A stretch of 18,628 nt of DNA, taken from JBOGIG01 sp050742455. Lineage in GTDB: Bacteria; Actinomycetota; Acidimicrobiia; Acidimicrobiales; JBOGIG01. The stretch is taken from the NCBI GenBank assembly GCA_050742455.1, contig JBOGIG010000107.1, positions 1 to 18,628 of the forward strand, read 5' to 3'. Made by a program: the position numbers and the translations under genes. Of this stretch, positions 7,812-15,358 are shown piece by piece; the stretch's first letter is position 1; every line of letters starts with the position of its first letter. The notes under the pieces are model-generated. The model did no database searches and was not told the origin of the DNA. It was given only the letters and a program-made list of their open reading frames with translations.

Positions 7812-7952
7812 TCATGTCTGCTTGGCCAGCCACTCGGTGATGTGGCGGCCGACGGCCAGGCCAAGCGCTGAAGCAACTCGATCCACGGCCACGAGGTTTG
7901 GCTGGTCGCGACCCGCCCCGGCCCCCGGGGCCAGGAGTAGGCCATTGATCAC
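7812..7952 (-). pseudogene. Remnant of a KANL3/Tex30-type alpha/beta hydrolase (N-terminal fragment)
   Basis: A 46-codon frame starting at GTG 7952 reads NGLLLAPGAGAGRDQPNLVAV and continues to LGLAVGRHITEWLAKQT before the stop at 7812. The LLLAPGAGAGRD(H)P segment followed by an amphipathic helix is how proteins of the KANL3/Tex30 (dienelactone-hydrolase-like) family begin. Those proteins run to about 200 residues and have the nucleophile Ser far downstream; here nothing of that follows. The usual His of the motif is Gln. The stop overlaps a possible ATG of the FAD oxidase (7815) by 4 bp. Most likely it is what is left after a deletion that joined the hydrolase N-terminus to the oxidase gene. 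A short expressed leader ORF is the alternative. Family recognition is by eye. Confidence 0.42.
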
Positions 7953-7976
7953 GAGCCAGGTATATCAGCCCACCGT

Positions 7977-8018
7977 TAACTTGGGCGGCGGGCCGGGTAA
8001 CTTGGGCGGCGGGCCGGG
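7977..8018. repeat. 21-bp direct repeat, two copies
   Basis: Two perfect copies (7977-7997 and 7998-8018) of a GC-rich 21-bp unit beginning TAACTTGGGCGGCGG lie in the 120-bp gap between the 3' end of dxs and the hydrolase remnant. The unit is neither part of a visible ORF nor an obvious hairpin. It may be one of the minisatellite-like arrays found throughout this window. Confidence 0.9.
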
Positions 8019-8072
8019 CCTCAGGCCACGGGAGTCGACAGCCATGGAACGGCCGCCAGCAGGACGGAGCCC

Positions 8073-9992
8073 TCAGTCGCCAACGCGGTCGGGCGTATTG
8101 CGCACGGCGGATCGCACTGACGCCGCGATCCCGGCGCCGTCCAAGCCCAGGCGGGCCAGGATCTGCGCCGGCTTGGCCTGAGCCAGGTAATTCAACGGGG
8201 TGCCCAGGATGACCAGGCCGGGTTGGCGGCCGGGTCCGGCGTGGGAATTGATGGCGTCGGCCATGAAGCTGCCCGCCCCGCCGCTTCGTATGCCGTCCTC
8301 GACACTGACCACCAGCTCATGGCCGGCGGCGTCGGCCACCATGGCCGGATCCAGTGGCTTGACCACCCGAACGTCCCACACCGTGGCGTCCACGCCCTCG
8401 GCGTGCAGGATGTCGGCTGCCTCCTCGGCCGGGGCCAGCATCTTGCCCACCGCCAGCAGGCACACCGATCCGTCTCCCCGGCGACTACGTCGAGCCGACA
8501 GGCCCGAACCGACCTGGCTCGGATCGGCATGGATGGCCGGCGTCTTGGGGTAGCGGATCATTGACGGACCCTCGAGCTCGGATGCCTGGAGCAGCATGGC
8601 AGCCAATTCGGCATCGGAGGAGGGGGCGAACACTGTCATGCCCGGTATGGAGATCCCCTGGGCCAGGTCGAGCACCCCATGGTGGCTCGGCCCATCGTCG
8701 CCCGTGATCCCGGCCCGATCCAGTGCGAAGATGACCGGCAGCCCGTGCAGCCCCACATCCAGGTTGGCCTGGTCGAAGGCTCGGCTGAAGAAGGTCGAGT
8801 ACAGGGCCACCACGGGCCGCAGTCCGGCCATCGCCATGCCAGCGGCGGCGGTCACGGCGTGCTGCTCGGCAATGCCGACATCCAAGAAGCGCTCAGGGAA
8901 TCGGGCCTGGAATGGCAGGAGTCCTGTTGGTCCGGGCATGGCTGCGGTGATGGCCACCAGCCGGGGGTCACGCTCGCCCAGCTCCAGCATGGACTGAGTG
9001 AATACGTCGGTGTATTGGGTCGGCGCCGCACCCGTGGCCCCGTTGAGGGTTGGGGGAGCCACCTTGAGGTCATGCAGGCACTGGACCTCGTCCTCCTCGG
9101 CCGGGGCGTAGCCCCTTCCCTTCTGGGTCAGGATGTGCACCACGATGGGACCGTCCCACTCGGCTGCATTGTGAAGGGCCTGTTCCATACCGGCGATGTC
9201 GTGACCGTCGATCGGCCCTGTGTAGCGCACTCCCAGGGCTTCGAAAAAGACATGGGGCTCGACCAGTTCCCTGAGGGCCGAAGTCACTCCGGCCACCCCC
9301 AGGTAGGCCAGCCCGCCCACGGCGGGCAGCTCGCGCAGCAGGTGCTTGGCCCGGGTGCGCGCTTGCACGTAGGACGGGTTGAGGCGCAGGCGGGTGAGGC
9401 TCTCCGACAGGTGCGAGACGGTGGGGGCGTAGGAGCGCCCGTTGTCATTGAGCAGGATGATCACCCGGCGACCGGAGTGGCCCAGGTTGTTGAGGGCCTC
9501 GTAGGCCATCCCCCCGGTGAGGGCTCCGTCGCCGACCACGGCGACGACCCGGCGCGGCGAGTAGTCCGAGCCGGCGGACTGGCGAGCCTGGGCCTGGAGG
9601 TGGAACGCGGTGGAGAAGCCGTGGGAATAGCTCAAAATGGTCGAGGCGTGGCTGTTCTCCACCCAGTCGTGCTCCGACTCTGCCCTGTTGGGGTAGCCCG
9701 ATAGCCCTTCGGCCTGGCGCAGCCCATCGAAGCGCTCGCGGCGCCCGGTCAGAAGCTTGTGGACGTAGGCCTGGTGTCCCGTGTCCCACAGGATCACGTC
9801 ACGAGGCGATTGGAACACCCGGTGCACGGCCAGCGTCAGTTCCACTGCTCCCAGGTTGGAGCCGAGGTGTCCACCGGTGACCGAGACGGCCGCCACGATG
9901 AAATCCCGAATTTCCCCGGCCAGCTCTTCGAGCTGGTCGCTGGTCAGTCCGGCCAGGTCAGCCGGGGAATCGATCTGTTCGAGCAGCGTCAC
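8073..9992 (-). CDS. dxs: 1-deoxy-D-xylulose-5-phosphate synthase
   Basis: Dxs condenses pyruvate and glyceraldehyde 3-phosphate to DXP with thiamine diphosphate and Mg2+, the first step of the MEP isoprenoid pathway, which also supplies polyprenols and feeds thiamine and pyridoxal synthesis in many bacteria. The 639-residue length is typical. Visible motifs are GGHLGSNLG (H42), NSHAST (113-118), the ThDP-binding GDGALTGG (154-161) with the following Asn-rich segment, KGRGYAPAE (291-299), GIAEQH (catalytic E375 is within it) and DRAGITGDDGPSHHG (425-439). The start is the GTG at 9992; no in-frame ATG is available just upstream because of stop codons. It is on the same strand as the PAP2 gene but separated by 196 bp, so it may have its own promoter. 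No gene was found in 9993-10188. Confidence 0.97.
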   Translation of the reverse strand: MTLLEQIDSPADLAGLTSDQLEELAGEIRDFIVAAVSVTGGHLGSNLGAVELTLAVHRVFQSPRDVILWDTGHQAYVHKLLTGRRERFDGLRQAEGLSGYPNRAESEHDWVENSHASTILSYSHGFSTAFHLQAQARQSAGSDYSPRRVVAVVGDGALTGGMAYEALNNLGHSGRRVIILLNDNGRSYAPTVSHLSESLTRLRLNPSYVQARTRAKHLLRELPAVGGLAYLGVAGVTSALRELVEPHVFFEALGVRYTGPIDGHDIAGMEQALHNAAEWDGPIVVHILTQKGRGYAPAEEDEVQCLHDLKVAPPTLNGATGAAPTQYTDVFTQSMLELGERDPRLVAITAAMPGPTGLLPFQARFPERFLDVGIAEQHAVTAAAGMAMAGLRPVVALYSTFFSRAFDQANLDVGLHGLPVIFALDRAGITGDDGPSHHGVLDLAQGISIPGMTVFAPSSDAELAAMLLQASELEGPSMIRYPKTPAIHADPSQVGSGLSARRSRRGDGSVCLLAVGKMLAPAEEAADILHAEGVDATVWDVRVVKPLDPAMVADAAGHELVVSVEDGIRSGGAGSFMADAINSHAGPGRQPGLVILGTPLNYLAQAKPAQILARLGLDGAGIAASVRSAVRNTPDRVGD

Positions 9993-10188
9993 GACGCGGG
10001 CTCAGATGCCATGGGGTGTGCCAGCCACCTGCTCTACGCTAGTCCTGTCGGCCCGACCACCGGCGTCGCCGGCTCAAACGCTCCCGTTCGGAATGGACCC
10101 CTCCAACCCATGGACCGCTTCCAGTACCCGATCCTCATGGGTGCCTGCCTGGCCATCACCCGTCCGGGACGACGAACTATGGCCTCTC

Positions 10189-10983
10189 TCACCCGGGTGC
10201 GGCGACGGTATCCAGGTGCTCTTGATTGGGGGAGGGTGTAGGGGGTCGTTCGAACACCCGACTGGCCATGTAGGCCAACGCCACGGTTAGGGCGCCGAAG
10301 AAGGCATCCAAGAAGAAGTGGTTGGCGGTGACGATGATGGCCACGCCGGTCAGGGCGGGATAGATAAAGACCGCCGCTCGGGCGAAGCGCCGGCGGAACA
10401 GGGGGCGCGCAGCCAGGGCACACCAGCTCGACCAGGCGAAGTGCAGGCTGGGCATGGCGGCATATTGATTGGAGACACTGGCAACAGCCCCCGAGTTGAA
10501 GTTCCACAGCCCGCCGATCGTGCGCAGGGTGTCCACGAATCCATAGCTGGGTGGCAACAGCCGGGGCGGCATCACTGGAAAGACGGCGAAGCCGATCAGG
10601 GCCAGGCCCGTCGTGATGGCGAGGGTATTGCGCCACAGCCGATATCGATGATGGTGGCCAAAGTAGAGCCAGGCCAGCACTGCGATCGTGATGACGAAGT
10701 GGGCCGAGCCGTAGAAGTCGTCGAACAGTCTGATCAGGCCGTGCCAGCCGATTACGGCTTGTTGGACGGCCTGCTCGTGAAAGATGTTGAGCATCTTTTC
10801 GAGGCCGATGACCCGGGTGGCGTTGCCCAAGGCATGGGCGGCTGAGACGCTGGCCGATCCCTGGGTGTCGCGCACCACGGTGTAGACGGCGTAGAAGGCG
10901 GCGATGATGAGAACTTCCTTCATCCACCTGGTGCGTCTGCGAATCTCGGCGAAGGTGGGGGTCCTCACCGGCTCCGGCCACAT
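10189..10983 (-). CDS. PAP2-superfamily membrane phosphatase/phosphotransferase
   Basis: This 264-residue integral membrane protein belongs to the PAP2 fold, in the branch that includes Aur1/Ipt1-like inositol phosphotransferases. It should hydrolyse or transfer a lipid-linked phosphate at the outer membrane face. About six hydrophobic helices are seen after an Arg-rich N-terminus. The active-site motifs are PPRLLPP (139-145), MPSLHFAWSSW (P178-S179-L180-H181) and TANHFFLDAFFG (H222, D226), giving the two catalytic His and the supporting Asp. The substrate is unknown; undecaprenyl or phosphatidylinositol derivatives are possible. The ATG at 10983 has only a GGGTGA directly against it; the ATG for residue 21 (MKEVLII) is an alternative. 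An 18-bp tandem repeat fills the gap to the upstream flippase-like gene. Confidence 0.85.
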   Translation of the reverse strand: MWPEPVRTPTFAEIRRRTRWMKEVLIIAAFYAVYTVVRDTQGSASVSAAHALGNATRVIGLEKMLNIFHEQAVQQAVIGWHGLIRLFDDFYGSAHFVITIAVLAWLYFGHHHRYRLWRNTLAITTGLALIGFAVFPVMPPRLLPPSYGFVDTLRTIGGLWNFNSGAVASVSNQYAAMPSLHFAWSSWCALAARPLFRRRFARAAVFIYPALTGVAIIVTANHFFLDAFFGALTVALAYMASRVFERPPTPSPNQEHLDTVAAPG

Positions 10984-11000
10984 TCACCCGGCCGGGTCGC

Positions 11001-11090
11001 GCCCCGGTTCGAGCCAGCGCCCCGGTTCGAGCCAGCGCCCCGGTTCGAGCCAGCGCCCCGGTTCGAGGTCGCGCCCCCGATTGAGGTCAC
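11001..11090. repeat. 18-bp tandem repeat, three perfect and two decayed copies
   Basis: Unit GCCCCGGTTCGAGCCAGC is repeated perfectly at 11001-11018, 11019-11036 and 11037-11054. Copies 11055-11072 and 11073-11090 have diverged at their 3' ends. The stretch 10983-11000 may be a further, very decayed copy. The array fills the gap between the PAP2 gene (start 10983) and the flippase-like gene, and its last unit contains that gene's stop codon (11087-11089). Because the period is 18, the minus strand is open in another frame and would read repeats of Ala-Gly-Ser-Asn-Arg-Gly. Confidence 0.92.
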
Positions 11091-12040
11091 GCCGGCGTAG
11101 TTGTCGGAGTCTTGTTCAAGGCGAAGGCCGGAGCACCCAACAGGCTTATCAGAAGGTTCATGGCGTACACGACCAGGCCAAGGGCGATGGCCTGGCTGGT
11201 GCTGACCCCCAGGGGGTGAAGGAACAGGACGAACGCGCCTTCCCTGACCCCGAGCCCGCCGATGGTCACCGGAATCACGCTCACGATGGCCACGGCAGGC
11301 ATGAAGGCCATCACAGCAGTAAAAGAGACATGCAATTCCAGGGCCCCGGCGGCCACGTAGACGCCGATGGCTATCACCAACTGGTAGGCCAGGCTCACGG
11401 CCAGCACGCCGAAAGCGGCTCGGGGTCGGTGGCGAAAACAGGCCAGGCCCATATGGATGGCTCCGAGGAACCGAGCCCAGCCTTGACGCTCGGTGAGGCG
11501 CCCGCCCAAGCGAGGATGGCCGGCAACGGTGAGGATGCCCATCAGTGCGACCAGGGTCCCTCCCGAGAGGAACACCGCCACCCGGCTGGCCCGACCCAGG
11601 TGCAACAGGCCGGGATTGATCATCAAAGTGGCAAGGGTGATGACTGGCAGGACCAGCCAGCCGGTCAGTCTTTCCAGGACAACCGAGGCGAACGGACCCG
11701 ACCGTTCGCCAGTGGCGGTAGGCAGGCGGGAGATGCGCAACAGGTCCCCCCCGACTGTGGAGGGAAGGAAATTCCCTACGAACAGACCGGCCAGGTACAA
11801 CCGGATGGCCGTGCGGATCTTGGTGGGCAACTCCATGGCCCGCAGGACCAGCTGCCATCGAATTGCAGAAAGAACCATGCCACCCAGGGTCACTACCAGG
11901 GCCAATGCGATGAGTTCGGCGGTGTAGCGGTGCTGGGCAGGGATGATGGTGGACAGATGCAGCCGCGAAATCAGAGCGACGAGCATGACCGCACTGGCCA
12001 CTACTCGAATCCCTGGCCCCATGGCCTTCAATCGGTCCAC
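11087..12040 (-). CDS. Lysylphosphatidylglycerol synthase TM-region / flippase-like membrane protein
   Basis: This is a 317-residue polytopic membrane protein of the UPF0104/AglD family (PF03706), whose members are lipid or glycolipid flippases or the membrane half of LPG synthases. The catalytic aminoacyl-transferase domain of MprF is absent. Eight or so hydrophobic helices are seen. Family landmarks are SAIRWQLVL, GNFLPSTVGGDLLRISRL, ERLTGW and, most characteristic, PVTIGGLGVREGAFV near the C-terminus. I chose the GTG at 12040, preceded by AAAGGA (spacing only 4 nt); the ATG at 12022 is an alternative. The frame is open to 12355, but that lies in the thioesterase gene. It follows the thioesterase by 56 bp and precedes the PAP2 gene by about 100 bp, and both partners suggest envelope lipid handling. 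Confidence 0.82.
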   Translation of the reverse strand: MDRLKAMGPGIRVVASAVMLVALISRLHLSTIIPAQHRYTAELIALALVVTLGGMVLSAIRWQLVLRAMELPTKIRTAIRLYLAGLFVGNFLPSTVGGDLLRISRLPTATGERSGPFASVVLERLTGWLVLPVITLATLMINPGLLHLGRASRVAVFLSGGTLVALMGILTVAGHPRLGGRLTERQGWARFLGAIHMGLACFRHRPRAAFGVLAVSLAYQLVIAIGVYVAAGALELHVSFTAVMAFMPAVAIVSVIPVTIGGLGVREGAFVLFLHPLGVSTSQAIALGLVVYAMNLLISLLGAPAFALNKTPTTTPA

Positions 12041-12096
12041 GATGTCCTTTCGTCTCGGCGATTGGATTGGGTTCTCGGCTCGGCTCTGGGGATAGG

Positions 12097-12474
12097 TTAG
12101 TGCGCCTTGCTCAGGAAGGCCTCGACTTCTACTACCACCCGGGTGACCTTGCCTGCCCCCACCAGTCCGGCCGAATCCGAGGCCGACACGTTGAATGTAA
12201 GGCGTTTTCCCTCCACTTTGTCCAGGGTGGCTTCTGCGGTTACAACATTCCCCACCGCCACCGGGGCCAGATGGTCGAATTGAACCCGCATACCGACTGT
12301 GGTCGTGCCCGGGGTCAATTCCCCGGCCACGGCGCGGTGGGAAGCCTGTTCGCACAGGGTCACGAGCACCGGCGTGGCTAGAACGTCAACGTCCCCCGAC
12401 CCCAGATGGGAGGCGGTGTGCTCGGACCCCACCTCCAGGGATACTCGAGCGCTGAGGCCAGGATGGATGGGCAC
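12097..12474 (-). CDS. Hotdog-fold thioesterase, FlK-like
   Basis: This 125-residue protein resembles the fluoroacetyl-CoA thioesterase (FlK) group of hotdog proteins, which hydrolyse small acyl-CoA thioesters. Conserved-looking segments are DVLATPVLVTLCEQAS (the catalytic Thr and Glu region of FlK), GTTTVGMRVQFDHLAPVAVG (with the His), the strand following VEGKRLTF, and GAGKVTRVVV. True fluoroacetyl-CoA specificity is unlikely; most bacterial homologues are uncharacterised. The frame extends to 12759 across the divergent tldD gene. I chose the GTG at 12474 because it immediately precedes the first conserved part (HPGLSARVSLEV) and follows a G-rich stretch. The 87 bp to the tldD start must hold the divergent promoters. 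Confidence 0.8.
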   Translation of the reverse strand: MPIHPGLSARVSLEVGSEHTASHLGSGDVDVLATPVLVTLCEQASHRAVAGELTPGTTTVGMRVQFDHLAPVAVGNVVTAEATLDKVEGKRLTFNVSASDSAGLVGAGKVTRVVVEVEAFLSKAH

Positions 12475-12561
12475 CCCCGGTACGCTATTCCAGCAACGGC
12501 CGAACCGACCAAGCGGGGCGGCTCTTGTGAAGCGGGGCGACGTGATCGACGAGGACGGGGC

Positions 12562-13971
12562 ATGATCGATAAGGCGGTGGTCGAGGCGGTGCTGGGCCGA
12601 TCCCTCGCCCAGGGAGGGGAATTCGCCGAGGTGTTCGTCGAGGACAAGCGATCCTCGGCCGTGTCCATGGACGACGCCCGGATCGAGGAACTCTCTTCCG
12701 GTCGGGACCGAGGGGCCGGTATACGGGTGGTGGTGGGCGAAACGACAGGCTTCGCTCACACCACCGATCTATCCGAGGTTGGACTGATGGCTGCGGCCGA
12801 GGCGGCTGGTTCGGTGGCCAAAGCGGGCGGAGGAGGGACCAGGACCGTTTCCCTGTCCGTTCCGGGTTCCCGGGACGGGGCCGATCGGGCGGTGGGCGGA
12901 GATGGGCTCATCCGACCCGACCAGGTGAGCAAGTCGGCCAAGGTGGCCCTGCTGGAGCGGGCCAATGCCCAGGCCCGGAGTTCCGATGGGGCCGTGACCC
13001 AGGTGATGGCGGGCTACGGCGATTCACTCCGCAGGATCCTGGTGGCCAACTCGGACGGCTTGTGGGCCACCGATGAGCAGGTTCGCACTCGCCTCAGTGT
13101 GACCTGCGTGGCCGAGGGGGATACGGGCATGCAGACCGGATACGAGTCGGCCGCCTTCACCCGGGGATTTGAAATGTTCGAGGACACCGACCCCGAGCAG
13201 GTGGCCTCCGAAGCGGCTCGCCGGGCGGTGGCCAAGTTGAGGGCACGCCCCGCTCCGAGTGGAGTGGTCCCCATAGTCATCAAGAGCGGAACGGGCGGCA
13301 TCCTGTTTCATGAGGCCTGCGGTCACGGACTGGAGGCCGATCACATCGTCAAGGACTCGTCCGTCTACACGGGCCGGGTGGGGGAACTGGTGGCCAGCCC
13401 CCTGGTCACGCTGGTGGACGACGGAACGGTGAGCCGGCAGTGGGGCACGGCCGGCATCGACGACGAGGGACGACCCAGCCAACGCAATGTATTGATCCAG
13501 GATGGAATCCTGACCGACTACATGTGGGACTTCTTACGCGCCCGCAAGGAAAAGAAGGTCTCCTCGGCCAACGGTCGGCGCCAGAGCTACGAGCACCTGC
13601 CCATGGTGCGGATGACCAATACCTACCTGATGGCCGGCCAGGAGGATCCTGACGAGATCCTGGCCCAGACTCCCAACGGCGTCTATGTGGCTCAGCTGGG
13701 GGGCGGTCAGGTGAACACGGCGACGGGTGATTTTGTCTTCGGGATGACCGAGGCGTACCTGATCGAGAACGGCCGGATCACCGAGCCCCTGCGCAACGCC
13801 AACCTCATAGGCAACGGTCCCGACGTGCTGTCCCGCATCGATGTGGTGGGCAACGACTTCGGGATGTGCCCCGGGACCTGTGGCAAGGACGGCCAGAGTG
13901 TTCCGGTGGGATGTGGCCAGCCCACGTTGCGCATCACCGGGGTGACCATCGGGGGCACGGCCGATGGCTGA
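12562..13971 (+). CDS. tldD: TldD metalloprotease subunit
   Basis: TldD forms a heterodimeric zinc protease with TldE that degrades or trims unfolded or modified peptides; in Escherichia coli it matures microcin B17 and degrades the antitoxin CcdA. The 469-residue protein carries the family's HExxxH zinc motif as HEACGH (H250, E251, H255) within GTGGILFHEACGHGLEADHI. It also has the conserved N-terminal region (GRDRGAGIRVVVG) and a Cys-rich C-terminus (CPGTCGKDGQSVPVGCGQP). The frame is open from 12406, but the ATG at 12562 has GAGGA 6 nt upstream and begins the conserved helix (MIDKAVVEAVL). The gene overlaps tldE by 8 bp. No RiPP-like precursor peptide was found nearby. Confidence 0.94.
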   Translation: MIDKAVVEAVLGRSLAQGGEFAEVFVEDKRSSAVSMDDARIEELSSGRDRGAGIRVVVGETTGFAHTTDLSEVGLMAAAEAAGSVAKAGGGGTRTVSLSVPGSRDGADRAVGGDGLIRPDQVSKSAKVALLERANAQARSSDGAVTQVMAGYGDSLRRILVANSDGLWATDEQVRTRLSVTCVAEGDTGMQTGYESAAFTRGFEMFEDTDPEQVASEAARRAVAKLRARPAPSGVVPIVIKSGTGGILFHEACGHGLEADHIVKDSSVYTGRVGELVASPLVTLVDDGTVSRQWGTAGIDDEGRPSQRNVLIQDGILTDYMWDFLRARKEKKVSSANGRRQSYEHLPMVRMTNTYLMAGQEDPDEILAQTPNGVYVAQLGGGQVNTATGDFVFGMTEAYLIENGRITEPLRNANLIGNGPDVLSRIDVVGNDFGMCPGTCGKDGQSVPVGCGQPTLRITGVTIGGTADG

Positions 13972-15358
13972 GCCCGGAGCCCGAGACCAGCCACCTCGGG
14001 AGGTGCGGGGAGAGGACGGGGAGCTCGAGGTCCTGGCCGGACGGATCGTCGATCAGGCCGCTCCGGGTGAGGATGTCGAGGTCTACCTGGCCCGAGGCAC
14101 CGACACCGACATACGGGTGTTCTCCGGGGAGATCGAGTCCCTGTCGTCGGCTACCTCGGCCGGGGCCGGGATCAGGGTAATCCTCGACGGGCGCCAGGGG
14201 TTTGCCTATGCCGGCAGCTTGGACGAATCGGTGCTGGTCGAGACGTTGGCCGAAGCCAGGGACAACGCCGGCTTTGCCACCCGGGACGATTTCGTCGGAC
14301 TGGCCCGACCCGACGGTGTCGAGCCGGCAGACATGCAGCTGTGGGACGACGGCCTGGATGATCTGAGCACCACGGACAAGGTGGCACTGGCGATGGACCT
14401 CGAAGCCCGGGCTCGGAGCGGAGACAAGAGGGTGCGCCAGGTCGAATCGGCCGACTACGGCGATGTGCGGTCCGAGGCCGCTGTCGCCTCCACCACCGGT
14501 GTCAGGGCCTTCAGCCGCCGCACGGCCTGCTATCTGTCGACCTACGTGATTGCAGGGGAGGGCGAGGAGAGTCAAACCGGCGGGGGTTACTCCTACGGTC
14601 GGGGCCCGGGCGTATTGGATGTGGCCGAGGCGGCCGAGGACGCCATCCATCGGGCCACCCGCCTGCTCGGCGCCCGCAAGGCCAGGTCCCGCCGATTGCC
14701 AGTGGTGCTCGATACCCGGGTGACCGCGGTGCTCATGGCAGGTCTGGCCGGCACCCTTTCGGGTGAGGCGGTGCTCAAGGGCCGGTCGCTGTTCGCCTCC
14801 CGCCTGGGCCACGAGGTGGCCGCCGCCGGCGTGAGCCTGGTAGACGATCCCACCAATCCGCTGGCCTACGGAGCCTCGAGCCACGATGCCGAGGGCCTCG
14901 CGTGCCGACGCAATGTCCTGATCCAGGGCGGCGTCCTGGCCGGATTCGCTTACGACACCTATTCGGGTCGCCGCGCCGGTGTTGCCTCGACCGCCTCGGC
15001 GGTGCGGGGTGGGTTCAAGTCCGCCCCCGGGGTGGGATGTCGGGCACTGGCCTTTGCTCCCGGAACGCTTGACCAGGAGGAGATAATCGCCAGCATGGGC
15101 GAGGGGCTGTTCGTTACTGGGGTGTCCGGAGTTCACTCCGGGGTCAACCCGGTGAGCGGTGACTTCTCGGTGGGGGCCGAGGGTCTCATGATCAGGGACG
15201 GGGTGGTGGCGGAACCCGTGCGGGAGATAACCATCGCTTCGACCATCCAGCGCATGTTGCTCGACGTCACCGAGGTGGGGTCCGACCTGGAGTGGCTGCC
15301 CGGATCGGCGGCCGGCGTTACCCTCGCCATCGGGGACATGTCCATGAGCGGCGCTTGA
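13964..15358 (+). CDS. tldE: TldE/PmbA non-catalytic protease partner
   Basis: This 464-residue protein has the same overall fold as TldD but lacks HExxxH, as expected for TldE (PmbA), which forms the peptide channel with TldD. Family landmarks are SSATSAGAGIRVILDGRQGFAYAGS near the N-terminus, the segment LPVVLDTRVTAVLMAGLAGTLSG at the place of TldD's active site, and the C-terminal VSGVHSGVNPVSGDFSVGAEG. The ATG at 13964 lies within the last codons of tldD (8-bp overlap), so the two subunits are probably made in equal amounts by coupled translation. Its stop codon overlaps the likely TTG start of the next gene. Confidence 0.93.
   Translation: MAEPGARDQPPREVRGEDGELEVLAGRIVDQAAPGEDVEVYLARGTDTDIRVFSGEIESLSSATSAGAGIRVILDGRQGFAYAGSLDESVLVETLAEARDNAGFATRDDFVGLARPDGVEPADMQLWDDGLDDLSTTDKVALAMDLEARARSGDKRVRQVESADYGDVRSEAAVASTTGVRAFSRRTACYLSTYVIAGEGEESQTGGGYSYGRGPGVLDVAEAAEDAIHRATRLLGARKARSRRLPVVLDTRVTAVLMAGLAGTLSGEAVLKGRSLFASRLGHEVAAAGVSLVDDPTNPLAYGASSHDAEGLACRRNVLIQGGVLAGFAYDTYSGRRAGVASTASAVRGGFKSAPGVGCRALAFAPGTLDQEEIIASMGEGLFVTGVSGVHSGVNPVSGDFSVGAEGLMIRDGVVAEPVREITIASTIQRMLLDVTEVGSDLEWLPGSAAGVTLAIGDMSMSGA

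Noticed and set aside
8679..9704. Plus-strand ORF opposite dxs (341 codons)
   Set aside because: Antisense to well-conserved dxs; no recognisable motif.
10063..10080. Hairpin CCGGCGTCGCCGG downstream of the PAP2 gene
   Set aside because: The loop would be one base and no T-run follows on either strand; palindromes of this kind are expected in GC-rich DNA.
12041..12355. N-terminal extension of the flippase-like protein
   Set aside because: The extended part runs through the thioesterase gene and reads as Gly/Arg-rich filler.
12475..12561. Small RiPP precursor or regulator gene next to tldD
   Set aside because: The 87-bp gap has no short ORF with a start and ribosome-binding site apart from those of the flanking genes.
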